Below, one piece after another: positions 36,763 to 44,390 of a stretch of DNA of 64,000 nt. The stretch is from Alkalinema sp. CACIAM 70d (lineage in GTDB: Bacteria; Cyanobacteriota; Cyanobacteriia; Leptolyngbyales; Leptolyngbyaceae). Made by a program: the position numbers and the translations under genes. Every line of letters begins with the position of its first letter. Positions within the stretch are counted from its first letter, which is position 1. The notes beneath the pieces were generated by a model that ran no database searches, had not been told where the DNA came from, and saw only the letters and a list, made by a program, of their open reading frames with translations. Location of the stretch: positions 1 to 64,000 of the forward strand of contig MUGG01000163.1 of the NCBI GenBank assembly GCA_002148405.1, in the 5' to 3' direction.

Positions 36763-37122
36763 ATGAACCGAACGATCGACGCCATCGACAAAGATGAACT
36801 CAAGAACCTGACGCTGCTGCTCTATCTCATGCCTGTGTTTGGGGTGGGCCCTGCGATGTGGACGCTGAGTCGGCCCGATCGCTCCAAGCAGGAACGCGCC
36901 CTCAGTCGTTTGGCGATTAAGTTGGCGATGGCTTGGTTTGCGGGCACCGTAATGTTTGATCTGGGTGTGAACAATTCCGACACGATCAAAGTGCCGCTGC
37001 TGTTGGCCAGTAGCCTCCTGACTTCTGGCTATTTTGTGTTGAATCTGTACCTGATGCTGAGGCTGTGGCAGCACAAACCTGTGGATGTGCCATTCTTTGG
37101 GCGGGTCACTCGGATGTCCTAG
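36763..37122 (+). CDS. Conserved small membrane protein, 119 aa
   Basis: The protein has hydrophobic segments at about 16-34 (LTLLLYLMPVFGVGPAMW), 50-66 (KLAMAWFAGTVMFDLGV) and 77-98 (VPLLLASSLLTSGYFVLNLYL), separated by a charged loop, SRPDRSKQERALSRLA. It resembles a cyanobacterial family of three-span proteins that I cannot name. The start is ATG with a weak SD (GAGGGATCC). It lies between the divergent AI-2E gene and the convergent 37160 gene and seems monocistronic. Confidence 0.65.
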   Translation: MNRTIDAIDKDELKNLTLLLYLMPVFGVGPAMWTLSRPDRSKQERALSRLAIKLAMAWFAGTVMFDLGVNNSDTIKVPLLLASSLLTSGYFVLNLYLMLRLWQHKPVDVPFFGRVTRMS

Positions 37123-37159
37123 GGACAAGCAAGCGTTAGCAAAAAACTGTCAACGATCG

Positions 37160-38227
37160 TTAGATTGCCCGACCTTGCTGTTGCAGGACTTGCTTAAAGT
37201 GCTTTAAGGACAAGGGTTTGCCGTCTTTTTGAGCCTGTTCGATCGCCTGTTGGCAGATCGAATGAATTTCCGTCGGAGCGAGGTCTAACTGGGCTAACCG
37301 TTTCCAAGATAAATTTCTCACCCGAGGAAAGTCGCTAGGCACTGCTTGCCGCCAAACCTGCGATCGATCAAGGAGACTTGACGATGATTCTACCGTTGGC
37401 TGAATTAACAGGGCTGCTGTCTCTAGTGCTGCTGTTGTCTCTGATGCGACTGCTAGATCTGGCGCGACTGCTAGATCCGGCGCGACGGTTAACGTTTCAA
37501 TTGGCTCCAGTAATGGGGGCGATACAAGTGGCGGCTGGATGTCTTGCGGGAGAGCCGGGTTGATGTCTGGTGGGGGTTCGATCGCCGATGTCGTCAGCAC
37601 CAGCTTATCCAGCCATCCCCTCTCTGGCCCAGCGGCCAGCAAAAACGTCACCAAATCATCGGACAGCTTAATCGATCGCTTCAGCAAGGGCCCTGGCTTG
37701 TCTTCCAAGAGCTGAATTAAGCCTTGAAAGGGTGCAGTCAGAAACTTTAGTCGCCCTTCTCGCCATGCCTGATCACTCCGACAAAACAAACGCAATGCCA
37801 GATCCACCGTTGGTAAACTTTGCTGGCAGAGGTATTCCAGCAAATCACTGTAGCGATGGTGAATTTCGGGAGCCAAGGCCAGCAGCAACACTTGCTTCTC
37901 AAAACGCGACAAAGCGAGGCGATCGCACAATTGCGGCAGTGCCAGAAAAATTCCCTGCTGTGCGGAAGCTTGAATGCGCGTTTCTAACTGTTCGTGGTAA
38001 TTGCCTACTGAATGGGCCACCACAGGCCGAGGGGAATCATATCCCCCTTTCTCCACCGTGATCACGCCTTTCCACCAATGGCTAGTCGCCCGATCGCCTC
38101 GTGTTCTGGCGATCGTGTCCAGTTCTTTGGTTTCTTGGCGTTGTTTGGCAACGGCCATCATCAGCAACCGTTCTAACCAATTCAATTCAACTTTGAGATA
38201 GGCCCAATTGTCCGAAAAGGCTTCCAT
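37160..38227 (-). CDS. Cyanobacterial winged-helix-like protein, AAA module absent
   Basis: The 355 residues start MEAFSDNWAYLKVELNWLERLLMMAVAKQRQ. The segments RGDRATSHWWKGV and LSRFEKQVLLLALAPEIHHRYSDLL match, as I recall them, the N-terminal region that precedes the AAA+ ATPase in certain large cyanobacterial ATPases. Here no Walker motifs follow. Residues about 205-290 are a low-complexity Pro/Ala/Val linker with an in-frame duplication (APDLAV twice). The C-terminal 60 residues form a small basic helical domain (SICQQAIEQAQKDGKPLSLK). It may be a partner or regulator of such an ATPase. ATG at 38227 is preferred to GTG at 38239. Confidence 0.6.
   Translation of the reverse strand: MEAFSDNWAYLKVELNWLERLLMMAVAKQRQETKELDTIARTRGDRATSHWWKGVITVEKGGYDSPRPVVAHSVGNYHEQLETRIQASAQQGIFLALPQLCDRLALSRFEKQVLLLALAPEIHHRYSDLLEYLCQQSLPTVDLALRLFCRSDQAWREGRLKFLTAPFQGLIQLLEDKPGPLLKRSIKLSDDLVTFLLAAGPERGWLDKLVLTTSAIEPPPDINPALPQDIQPPLVSPPLLEPIETLTVAPDLAVAPDLAVASETTAALETAALLIQPTVESSSSLLDRSQVWRQAVPSDFPRVRNLSWKRLAQLDLAPTEIHSICQQAIEQAQKDGKPLSLKHFKQVLQQQGRAI
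37446..37481. repeat. 18-bp in-frame tandem duplication
   Basis: GCGACTGCTAGATCTGGC (37446-37463) is followed by GCGACTGCTAGATCCGGC (37464-37481), one base different. It encodes the repeated APDLAV of the linker in the 37160 protein. Confidence 0.85.
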
Positions 38228-38358
38228 AATAGAGGGCACCGGGTAAGGTAGCTGCGGATCAGTCAGCCGCAGGGCTAGCGGTCATTTTAATCGCCGAGAA
38301 GGTTATTAATGGGTGATCAATCTCCGGATATTATTGCAGTCAATTTATAAGTTCCAGT

Positions 38359-38787
38359 CTACCCAGGGATACGGGCCATTTCCCGCAGAAATTCTAAGGG
38401 TAATCCATCACTATCCGCCACAAATGCCACTTCATAGACCCGATCGCCAATCATCTGCTGTTGAGGGGCTAGCAGAATTTTTAAAGGTTGGTCGATCGCA
38501 GCGAGCTTGGTCTGGAACTCGGCTAGCCAACTGGATAAATCTGGGGCTAACTCAGTCAAGTCGAAGGAAAGATGATAATACCCCACGTAATGCTCATCAC
38601 CAAAGGCATCGGCAGCGGGATTGGGCTGGGGAATCTGCATCAGTTCAATGCGTCCGCCCAGCCCCTCCATCCAGCAGGCAAGGGTATAGCCCGCTGTAAA
38701 GCGCTCGCACACCGCAAAGCCCAACTGCTCATAGAACGCGATCGCCCGAAAAATATCTGCCGTCCGAATCGAAGCGTGGTGGAGCAT
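38359..38787 (-). CDS. VOC-superfamily (glyoxalase-like) protein
   Basis: This 142-residue protein starts MLHHASIRTADIFRAIAFYEQLGF, the first beta-alpha-beta unit of a vicinal-oxygen-chelate fold. HYVGYYHLSFDL begins the second half and FVADSDGLPLEFLRE gives the final strand with a metal-type Glu. His3/4, the mid His and the C-terminal Glu are positioned as in metal-binding VOC enzymes. The substrate is unknown. The start is ATG. A 20-bp tandem duplication lies just upstream, at the end of the next gene. Confidence 0.8.
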   Translation of the reverse strand: MLHHASIRTADIFRAIAFYEQLGFAVCERFTAGYTLACWMEGLGGRIELMQIPQPNPAADAFGDEHYVGYYHLSFDLTELAPDLSSWLAEFQTKLAAIDQPLKILLAPQQQMIGDRVYEVAFVADSDGLPLEFLREMARIPG

Positions 38788-38833
38788 AGCGTTGTCTGGT
38801 CTACCTAACCTTTCCAGAATTCAAAGACTCCGG

Positions 38834-38873
38834 TTAATCATTACTCCAACAAGTTAATCATTACTCCAACAAG
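38834..38873. repeat. 20-bp perfect tandem duplication over a stop codon
   Basis: TTAATCATTACTCCAACAAG occurs at 38834-38853 and again, directly, at 38854-38873. The second copy contains the stop codon (38861-38863) and last codons of the minus-strand TIGR02652-type gene. Confidence 0.95.
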
Positions 38874-39394
38874 CGGAAATAGGGATAACGCACAGGGGCT
38901 CCTGGTTCCTTTTCTAAATCAAAGTTGATCACATTCCAGCAGGGTTCATCATCGGGATCCGGGCTAAATTCCACGGGCAAGCCGTAGAGCCGAGGTTTTT
39001 GGGAATCCGTTTGGCCGCGCCACGGGGTGCTGCGTTCCAGATAGGTGCTGATCAGTTCTTGGTAGCGTTTGGCAATGATGACCCGTGTGGCGCGGTAGCC
39101 TTGGGTATATAGGCGATCGAGGGCTTCGTGGATCTCAAACCGAATGCCATCGGGATGGGTATGCTGACGGTACCAGTCCCCATTCCACAGCCGCCAGTGC
39201 CGACCAGATTGGAGATGAACTAGTTCGCCAGTTTTAGGATCCGCCTCAAACGCCCCATGGCGAGGACACAAATAGGTATCCGTCAGCGTCAACGCAGGAA
39301 TCGTTTGACGACAGTGGGGACATTGGATCTCTGGCCCGAAAATCGGATACTGCGAGCCTAGGCTATTCATGGATTCGGGGATTTGATACGGCAT
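38861..39394 (-). CDS. Conserved cyanobacterial protein (TIGR02652 type)
   Basis: From ATG 39394 the protein has 177 residues. An N-terminal zinc-ribbon-like pattern, CPHC (QCPHCRQTIPAL), is followed by a third Cys and a His in YLCPRHGAF. The rest is a conserved domain with DRLYTQGYRATRVIIAKRY and RLYGLPVEFSPD followed by CWNVINFDLE. I associate this with a family found across cyanobacteria with no known function. Later in-frame ATG at 39370 is possible because the only -10 sequence (39411-39416) leaves a very short leader. It is divergent from the carbonic-anhydrase-like gene. Confidence 0.75.
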   Translation of the reverse strand: MPYQIPESMNSLGSQYPIFGPEIQCPHCRQTIPALTLTDTYLCPRHGAFEADPKTGELVHLQSGRHWRLWNGDWYRQHTHPDGIRFEIHEALDRLYTQGYRATRVIIAKRYQELISTYLERSTPWRGQTDSQKPRLYGLPVEFSPDPDDEPCWNVINFDLEKEPGAPVRYPYFRLLE

Positions 39395-39410
39395 GCGGTT
39401 GCTAACGTTT

Positions 39411-39416
39411 ATTATA
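39411..39416 (-). promoter_or_regulatory. Consensus -10 (TATAAT) for the TIGR02652-type gene
   Basis: On the minus strand TATAAT occupies 39416-39411. No good -35 is present 17 bp further up. Transcription would start near 39404, leaving about ten bases before ATG 39394. Confidence 0.4.
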
Positions 39417-39525
39417 ACTAGGGGCAAATCCTTGTCTCTAGGTCATCCTGCCATCTTCGTATAGAAATTCTCAGGAACTGACCGAAAATTTTTGGAATTG
39501 CAAAACGTTTCTTGATATCAATCCC

Positions 39526-40059
39526 GTGGTGCAACCTTCTTCGTTTCCTTCCTATTGGCCTCCCGTTGATACATCCCAAGCCGCGTTTGTTGCGGAGAAT
39601 GCCACTGTGATTGGCCATGTGACGATCGCCGAGGGAGCCAGTATTTGGTACGGCGCGATCGTGCGGGGGGATGTGGAAAAAATTACGATCGGGCCCCATA
39701 GTAATGTGCAGGATGGGGTAGTCCTCCATGGGGATCCTGGGAAGGAGACAATTTTGGAATCCCATGTGACGGTTGGCCATCGGGCGGTGATCCACAGTGC
39801 CCATATCGAATCCGGCTGTTTGATTGGCATTGGGGCGATCGTGCTGGATGGGGTGCGGGTGGGTGCAGGCAGTATTGTAGGGGCAGGGGCGGTGGTGACG
39901 AAGGATGTTCCACCGCGATCGTTGGTGGTCGGCATTCCTGGTAGACCGATTCGGGAACTGTCGGATCAAGAAGTGGCGGATCTGGTGACCCATGCAGAGC
40001 ATTATGAGCAACTGGCCCTCGTCCATGCAGGCAAAGGCGCTGATTTAGGATTTTGCTGA
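39526..40059 (+). CDS. Gamma-carbonic-anhydrase-family hexapeptide protein
   Basis: This 177-residue protein has a left-handed beta-helix with hexapeptide repeats (about 20-140). The His residues expected to bind zinc are in VVLHGDPG and VTVGHRAVIHSAHIE, and the conserved Arg/Asp of the active site is in IVRGDVEKITIG. Single-domain members include CaiE/YrdA-like proteins and true gamma carbonic anhydrases; activity cannot be decided. It starts with GTG (two in a row, 39526 and 39529). Its stop lies in a 17-bp duplication. Confidence 0.82.
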   Translation: MVQPSSFPSYWPPVDTSQAAFVAENATVIGHVTIAEGASIWYGAIVRGDVEKITIGPHSNVQDGVVLHGDPGKETILESHVTVGHRAVIHSAHIESGCLIGIGAIVLDGVRVGAGSIVGAGAVVTKDVPPRSLVVGIPGRPIRELSDQEVADLVTHAEHYEQLALVHAGKGADLGFC

Positions 40060-40073
40060 TTCTAGGATTTTGC
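40041..40073. repeat. 16/17-bp tandem duplication over a stop codon
   Basis: TGATTTAGGATTTTGC (40041-40056) is followed by TGATTCTAGGATTTTGC (40057-40073), one base longer. The stop TGA of the carbonic-anhydrase-like gene is the first three bases of copy 2. Confidence 0.85.
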
Positions 40074-40251
40074 TGATCCAACGATCGAGTTGAGCCCGAG
40101 GGGGCGATCGAACCGTCAATTCCCTGGAAGGCGGGGTTCTAATGTCTTCACGCTATCTTAAGGTCTTCGACCAAATGTCTTCCCCTGGGGCGCGTAATCG
40201 GGTAAAAATTAGTAATAACATTACCTAGCTTTTTAAGAGAGACAGGGAACT

Positions 40252-40377
40252 ATGGATTTCGACTTTCGTGTTTTGGCGGTTCTGGCACCCGTAGGACTCG
40301 CACTCGGTTGGGCCGTTTTCAATATTTTCCGTGCCGCTCAACAACAGTTGGACAACTTCTTAAACAAGAGAGCTTAG
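40252..40377 (+). CDS. psbY: Photosystem II protein Y
   Basis: The 41-residue protein has one membrane helix: MDFDFRVLAVLAPVGLALGW, then AVFNIFRAAQQQLDNFLNKRA. The short acidic start, a helix from Arg6 with AVLAPVGLALGWAVFNI, and a polar C-terminal QQQLDNFL are the pattern of PsbY, the peripheral low-molecular-mass subunit next to cytochrome b559 in photosystem II. The ATG is preceded by AGAGAGACAGGGA. It is monocistronic, with a hairpin terminator at 40463. It is too short for standard ORF cut-offs. Confidence 0.85.
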   Translation: MDFDFRVLAVLAPVGLALGWAVFNIFRAAQQQLDNFLNKRA

Positions 40378-40462
40378 TGAGCGTTAGGTTCTAGTCGAAA
40401 TATTCTTGTCAGAAAAGAAGTTTTGGACTCTGTCCAGTAGGCTAGTCAATTGAATTTTTTCC

Positions 40463-40495
40463 AATCGATCGTCCTTGGGCGATCGATTTTGGTTT
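40463..40495 (+). terminator. Rho-independent terminator of psbY
   Basis: AATCGATCG (40463-40471) pairs perfectly with CGATCGATT (40480-40488) around an 8-base loop, and TTGGTTTTT follows. Its T-run touches the stop of the convergent Uma2 gene. Confidence 0.7.
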
Positions 40496-41068
40496 TTAAG
40501 GGAAGATTTGCCCCAAGTCCAGGGTTGCTGCTGCAAATCCAGGTACGGCCAAGGGTTGACCCACCAGAACGATGTGGCGGGTTTGGTAGGAGCACTGGCC
40601 TTGGGCCGATCGGTAGGGCTGGCTGTAACACTCCATTTGCCGACTATTCACATCAGCAATCCAATAGTGGGCAATGCCTGCTTCAGCGTAGAGTTCCAAT
40701 TTGACGGTGCGATCGTAGTCTAGGCTGGAATCCGCCACTTCGATCGCCAACAGGACATCCGCTGGATAGGGATGATGATCGAGATAATCCGTATCCCTGC
40801 CCTGGGTAATGACGATATCTGGCTCCGGCTGACTGTCCGGTGGAATGGCGATCGGTTCCTGGCAACGTAACGTGACCGCCTCACCCAGCAACCGATCCAA
40901 CAGCCGAAACAAGCGCATTGTACAGAAGCTATGGGCAGTGCCTTTGGGTGACATGGACAGCAATTCTCCCCGGATCAGTTCAATGCGATCGCCTTCATGC
41001 AGCAATCCCACTTCCCCTAGGCGATGGTAATCGGCGATCGTGAATCGTTTTGGTGTGATCAGGGTCAT
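40496..41068 (-). CDS. Uma2-family putative endonuclease, copy 1
   Basis: This 190-residue protein has the PD-(D/E)xK-type Uma2 (DUF820) domain: RFTIADYHRLGEVGLLHEGD at the start, ELIRGELLSMSPKGTAHS, then PEPDIVITQGRD and LLAIEVADSSLDYDRTVK supplying the Asp, Glu and Lys of the nuclease-like core. Uma2 proteins multiply in cyanobacterial genomes and their targets are unknown. ATG 41068 is chosen since upstream codons are not conserved with copy 2. It is a tandem paralogue of the next gene; their last third is nearly identical in DNA. Confidence 0.85.
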   Translation of the reverse strand: MTLITPKRFTIADYHRLGEVGLLHEGDRIELIRGELLSMSPKGTAHSFCTMRLFRLLDRLLGEAVTLRCQEPIAIPPDSQPEPDIVITQGRDTDYLDHHPYPADVLLAIEVADSSLDYDRTVKLELYAEAGIAHYWIADVNSRQMECYSQPYRSAQGQCSYQTRHIVLVGQPLAVPGFAAATLDLGQIFP

Positions 41069-41113
41069 GACGCTAGGGCAGACAAGAGGTAGAGAAGAGG
41101 CAAACAAGAGTTT

Positions 41114-41148
41114 GTAACGGCTCATTCATGGGTAACGGCTCATTCATG
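41114..41148. repeat. 17-bp duplication upstream of Uma2 copy 1
   Basis: GTAACGGCTCATTCATG occurs at 41114-41130 and 41132-41148, period 18, in the spacer between the two Uma2 genes. Confidence 0.9.
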
Positions 41149-41172
41149 CAGGAACGGTTAGCCAAGGAAAAA

Positions 41173-41748
41173 TCAAGGAAAAATTGTTGCTAAGTCCAAT
41201 GCGACCGTCGCAAATCCAGGCAGAAGCAGGGATTGATCGACCAACACGATTTGGCGGGTTTGATAAGCGAAAGTTCCCTGGGCCGATCGGTAGGGCTGGC
41301 TGTAACACTCCATTTGCCGACTATTCACATCAGCAATCCAATAGTCGGCAATGCCTGCTTCGGCGTAGAGTTCCAATTTGACGGTGCGATCATAGTCCAG
41401 GCTGGAATCCGCCACTTCGATCGCCAACAGGACATCCGCTGGATAGGGATGATGATCGAGATAATCCCGCAGGGAACCGCGAGCAATAACCAGATCTGGC
41501 TCAGGTTCGCTTTGGGTTTGCGGAATCGTAATCGGTTCCTGGCTCCGGATGGCCCCTTGGTTCCCCAGTAACGTCAGCAACTGAGCCTGGAGCAAACCAT
41601 TGCAAACAGAATGGGCAGTGCCTTTAGGTGACATGTGCAGCAGTTCTCCCCGGATCAGTTCGATGCGATCGCCCTCCTGCAGCAATCCCACTTCCCGCAG
41701 GCGATGGTAATCGGCGATCGTGAATCGTTTCGGTGTGATGAGCGGCAT
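41173..41748 (-). CDS. Uma2-family putative endonuclease, copy 2
   Basis: This 191-residue paralogue of copy 1 has RFTIADYHRLREVGLLQEGD, PEPDLVIARGSL and LLAIEVADSSLDYDRTVKLE. The start is clear: the perfect Shine-Dalgarno GGAGGTGA (41760-41753) lies 4 bases before ATG 41748. It is shifted from copy 1 by a middle segment (about residues 50-80) that is poorly alike, while both ends are highly alike. The 188-base block 41280-41467 matches 40603-40790 with only four differences. The stop is followed closely by copy 1. Confidence 0.87.
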   Translation of the reverse strand: MPLITPKRFTIADYHRLREVGLLQEGDRIELIRGELLHMSPKGTAHSVCNGLLQAQLLTLLGNQGAIRSQEPITIPQTQSEPEPDLVIARGSLRDYLDHHPYPADVLLAIEVADSSLDYDRTVKLELYAEAGIADYWIADVNSRQMECYSQPYRSAQGTFAYQTRQIVLVDQSLLLPGFATVALDLATIFP

Positions 41749-41773
41749 AAAATCACCTCCCGGTCTGATCCAA

Positions 41774-43426
41774 TTATGCGCCTTTGCTGCCTTCGCGGGG
41801 ACGGGGGAAGGGTTTGATCTGCTCCTGCGCGAGGAACACATGGAAGCGATCGACCACCACACCGCCTCGGTAGAGCGGCACTTCGCCCACTTTTTTCAGC
41901 GAACGGAAATAGGGGATATATTCTGCGGCGGAATCTTCCTGGGCTTGGTACTCGTTGGAAGTCAGGTACAGCCCCGTTTTTCCTAGCCAATCGGTTGCCT
42001 GGGACCAAAAGGCAAACCCCCGCATATCCCGTTTGTCAAAGCAGGTCACTGGCAGCGATCGCAAGGGTTTTAGTGCCATGGCAATATGCCCGGAGAGATG
42101 GAAGCGATTGCTGAAAACAAAGTCCGATCGCTGCAAAGCTTGCATCAGTTGGGGCTGCTGGGCAAAACCTTGGCGTAGTTGGGCAATGTCCACCAGTTGT
42201 ACCGAGGCATCTCCCTGGGCCGGGATAAAGCCCCCGAAGAGGGCAGTATTGCTTGGTGTTTGCAGGGTGCCAGCCGCCACATGGGACAGGGCTAGGAGGA
42301 GTAGCAAGTTGACGGCGATCGCGGAGCCTAGCAACCACCGACGAATGATTTTGGGTGAAGGAATTTGCCAGACAGCCACTTTCTGGGCCAGCAGAATCGT
42401 CGCGATGAAAAATCCCGGCATGGCCCAGGTGGGCAGCACCGATCGATAGCCGCCGATCAGGGTAAACAGCAGGAATACTGGAGCCGACAGCCACAGAACT
42501 AACCGTTGCTTAATGCGAATGTCCTGGTGGGTGTCCCGAATCCGGCGTACAAAGGGAGAAAGGCTCTGCGCCACCAAGACCCGTAGGCTAACCCACCACA
42601 GCGGAATCCCGATCGTGGGGAACAGATAACCCACTTCCTGCAAGACCAGCCCAAATAGTTTACCCAAGCTGTAACCCTTGGCCGGAACGCTGCGCCCTGC
42701 TTGGAAGGTAAAAGAAATCCAGTCATGCTGGGCATTCCAGACCAGCACTGGGTAAAGCGTCGCAAAAAAGGCCACAAAACTCGCCAACGCCCAGGGGGAA
42801 TAGAGGGCCCGTCGGTGCTCTCGGCTGGTAAGGCAAAAGCCCACTAAGCCAGCCCCCAGCAAAAATCCGTGGTACTTGCTAATGCAGGCCAGCCCGACGA
42901 GTAAGCCCAAAATGGCAAGGCGATAGGTCGGGCGGTAGCGTTGGCCGTCTAACGGAAAAAACTCCTCCGATGCGCCCCACAGTGTGGCTGTCCAAAAGAA
43001 CATCAAGGGCACATCCGGCAGCGTCATAGTGCCAAAGGCAACTTGGAAAATCGGCACGATCGAGGCCAAAATCAGGGCCAATAGCCCGACCCGAAAGCCA
43101 AACAACCGTCGTCCCGCCCGATAGAGCAGGTAGAGTGTCCCGGTGTACAGCAGCAAACTGCCAATGCGGATCGTGAACTGCGAGACGGTTTCGCCACTGA
43201 ACCACAACCCGATCGCGGTGGTAATCGCCACCAAGGGCGGATGGTCAAAAAAGCTCCAGTCAGGATACTGCGTGTAGAGGTAATAGTAGGCTTCATCGAA
43301 CCCCGGTTGTAGCCACAGGGCAATGATGGTGCGAAGGAATAATCCAGCAGCCAAAATCCAGGTGACTTGGCGGTTCGTGGAAACACTCCACCATTTTTGG
43401 GTTGTTTGCAAAAAGGTATGCATCAT
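41774..43426 (-). CDS. Glycosyltransferase family 39 (ArnT-like) membrane protein
   Basis: This 550-residue polytopic protein has the GT39/PMT-type start. Helix 1 is followed by QPGFDEAYYYLY, whose Asp-Glu is the catalytic acidic pair, and then FFDHPPLVA. Ten or more hydrophobic segments follow, and a C-terminal soluble region of about 130 residues contains VFSNRFHLSGHIAMALKP. Such enzymes move a sugar from a polyprenyl phosphate carrier to a lipid or protein outside the membrane. The sugar and acceptor are unknown. Uma2 copy 2 starts 26 bp past its stop. Confidence 0.83.
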   Translation of the reverse strand: MMHTFLQTTQKWWSVSTNRQVTWILAAGLFLRTIIALWLQPGFDEAYYYLYTQYPDWSFFDHPPLVAITTAIGLWFSGETVSQFTIRIGSLLLYTGTLYLLYRAGRRLFGFRVGLLALILASIVPIFQVAFGTMTLPDVPLMFFWTATLWGASEEFFPLDGQRYRPTYRLAILGLLVGLACISKYHGFLLGAGLVGFCLTSREHRRALYSPWALASFVAFFATLYPVLVWNAQHDWISFTFQAGRSVPAKGYSLGKLFGLVLQEVGYLFPTIGIPLWWVSLRVLVAQSLSPFVRRIRDTHQDIRIKQRLVLWLSAPVFLLFTLIGGYRSVLPTWAMPGFFIATILLAQKVAVWQIPSPKIIRRWLLGSAIAVNLLLLLALSHVAAGTLQTPSNTALFGGFIPAQGDASVQLVDIAQLRQGFAQQPQLMQALQRSDFVFSNRFHLSGHIAMALKPLRSLPVTCFDKRDMRGFAFWSQATDWLGKTGLYLTSNEYQAQEDSAAEYIPYFRSLKKVGEVPLYRGGVVVDRFHVFLAQEQIKPFPRPREGSKGA

Positions 43427-43507
43427 CGACTTTTATTCCTCCCTTGTGCAGGGAGGCTAGGGATCGCAGTCCAGGATAACCATCCAGTTGAACTGCCGCA
43501 AATAACT

Positions 43508-43529
43508 TTTGATTCTTATTTGATTCTTA
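43508..43529. repeat. 11-bp perfect tandem duplication
   Basis: TTTGATTCTTA occurs twice in succession (43508-43518, 43519-43529) in the spacer between the GT39 gene and the PIN toxin gene. Confidence 0.85.
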
Positions 43530-43599
43530 CAGATAGCCTTTCGGTGATCGGCTCCAATGACTTAGTGAGGCTTAGAGTGTATGTATTATGCCTTGGCTC

Positions 43600-44022
43600 C
43601 TACGCAGACTCAATCGTCCTCAAGAACTCATCTACTGTCATCACGAGTACATCACGGAATGGATGCAATATGAGCAAATCCCTGTCACCACTGATGATGT
43701 ACTGTGCTTCCCCATTCAACGCCAACTCTAAAATCTTGTCATCTTTGGGATCACGACACTCTTGCACAGTTTCGGTTATTTCAACCAAAACTGCTCGTTC
43801 GACTAGAGCTTCTAAAAATTCCTCACGCTCTTCACTGGTTAAGTACCGATTGAATCTTTCGCGCCCCAGAACCTCATTCAATTCTCCTAAAAGATCGAGT
43901 GATAGTAACACTGTTCCATTTGTCAAAGCGTATCGAAGTGCCTGAGCCGGTTTGCTGTTCTCGAACAAAAGCGCACTGACAATCACATTGGTATCAAAAA
44001 CGCAGCGCACTTCATTCCTCAC
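43600..44022 (-). CDS. PIN-domain toxin of a type II toxin-antitoxin pair
   Basis: This 140-residue protein is a PIN nuclease. Its start VFDTNVIVSALLF carries the first metal Asp (Asp10). Glu in LDLLGELNEVL, the DPKDDKILELAL pair and SGDRDLL near the end complete the four acidic residues. VapC-like enzymes cut specific RNAs when freed from their antitoxin. The start is GTG at 44022, 11 bp inside the antitoxin gene, which gives tight translational coupling. Confidence 0.85.
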   Translation of the reverse strand: MRNEVRCVFDTNVIVSALLFENSKPAQALRYALTNGTVLLSLDLLGELNEVLGRERFNRYLTSEEREEFLEALVERAVLVEITETVQECRDPKDDKILELALNGEAQYIISGDRDLLILHPFRDVLVMTVDEFLRTIESA

Positions 44023-44239
44023 TCAAAATTGAGTTCAAAATTTCAGGGGTTAACCCTCGTGCTTGGGCATTCTGACTAATATCACTCATCACTTCCTCCA
44101 CAGGTCTTTTGCGTCGAGTCGCATCACCTAGTTTGAGACTGAGTAATGCTTCCAATTTACGCCGCTGCTCTTCAGAGGCTGCCTCAAAAATGCGGGCGAC
44201 CTCAGCATTAACGCGAATTGTGATCGTTTTGGTCTCCAT
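44012..44239 (-). CDS. Antitoxin of the PIN toxin
   Basis: The 75-residue protein starts METKTITIRVNAEVARIFE, a short beta strand and helix as in ribbon-helix-helix DNA-binding antitoxins. An acidic C-terminus (QARGLTPEILNSILSEE) would wrap the toxin. It is upstream of the PIN gene and overlaps it by 11 bp, the typical order. Autoregulation of its promoter, which should lie at 44240-44300, is expected for the class. I cannot name the exact antitoxin family. Confidence 0.75.
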   Translation of the reverse strand: METKTITIRVNAEVARIFEAASEEQRRKLEALLSLKLGDATRRKRPVEEVMSDISQNAQARGLTPEILNSILSEE

Positions 44240-44390
44240 GGCGTTTTTTCCTGCGAACGATTTTACTGGTGCAAATCCTGCCAGTGAACCTCCAAGTTGT
44301 GTTGTTTGGATTTCATTCCCATATCTTATTCCAGCGCGTTTGGTTCAGTTGGGTCTCCTTCAACTTTGATAGCGAAGAACTCGGGGATAG

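Noticed and set aside
36679..37128. 149-codon ORF antisense to the 36763 membrane protein
   Set aside because: It is a Gln/His-rich shadow frame; the plus-strand ORF has regular hydrophobic segments.
38834..38873. CRISPR-like repeat
   Set aside because: There are only two adjacent copies without spacers; the other tandem duplications likewise lack spacers and share no sequence.
39418..40026. 202-codon ORF antisense to the carbonic-anhydrase-like gene
   Set aside because: It is a shadow frame rich in His and Pro with no family likeness; the plus-strand gene has clear hexapeptide repeats.
40210..40230. NtcA site upstream of psbY (GTAATAACATTAC)
   Set aside because: The spacer between GTA and TAC is 7, not the required 8, and there is no -10 at the usual distance.
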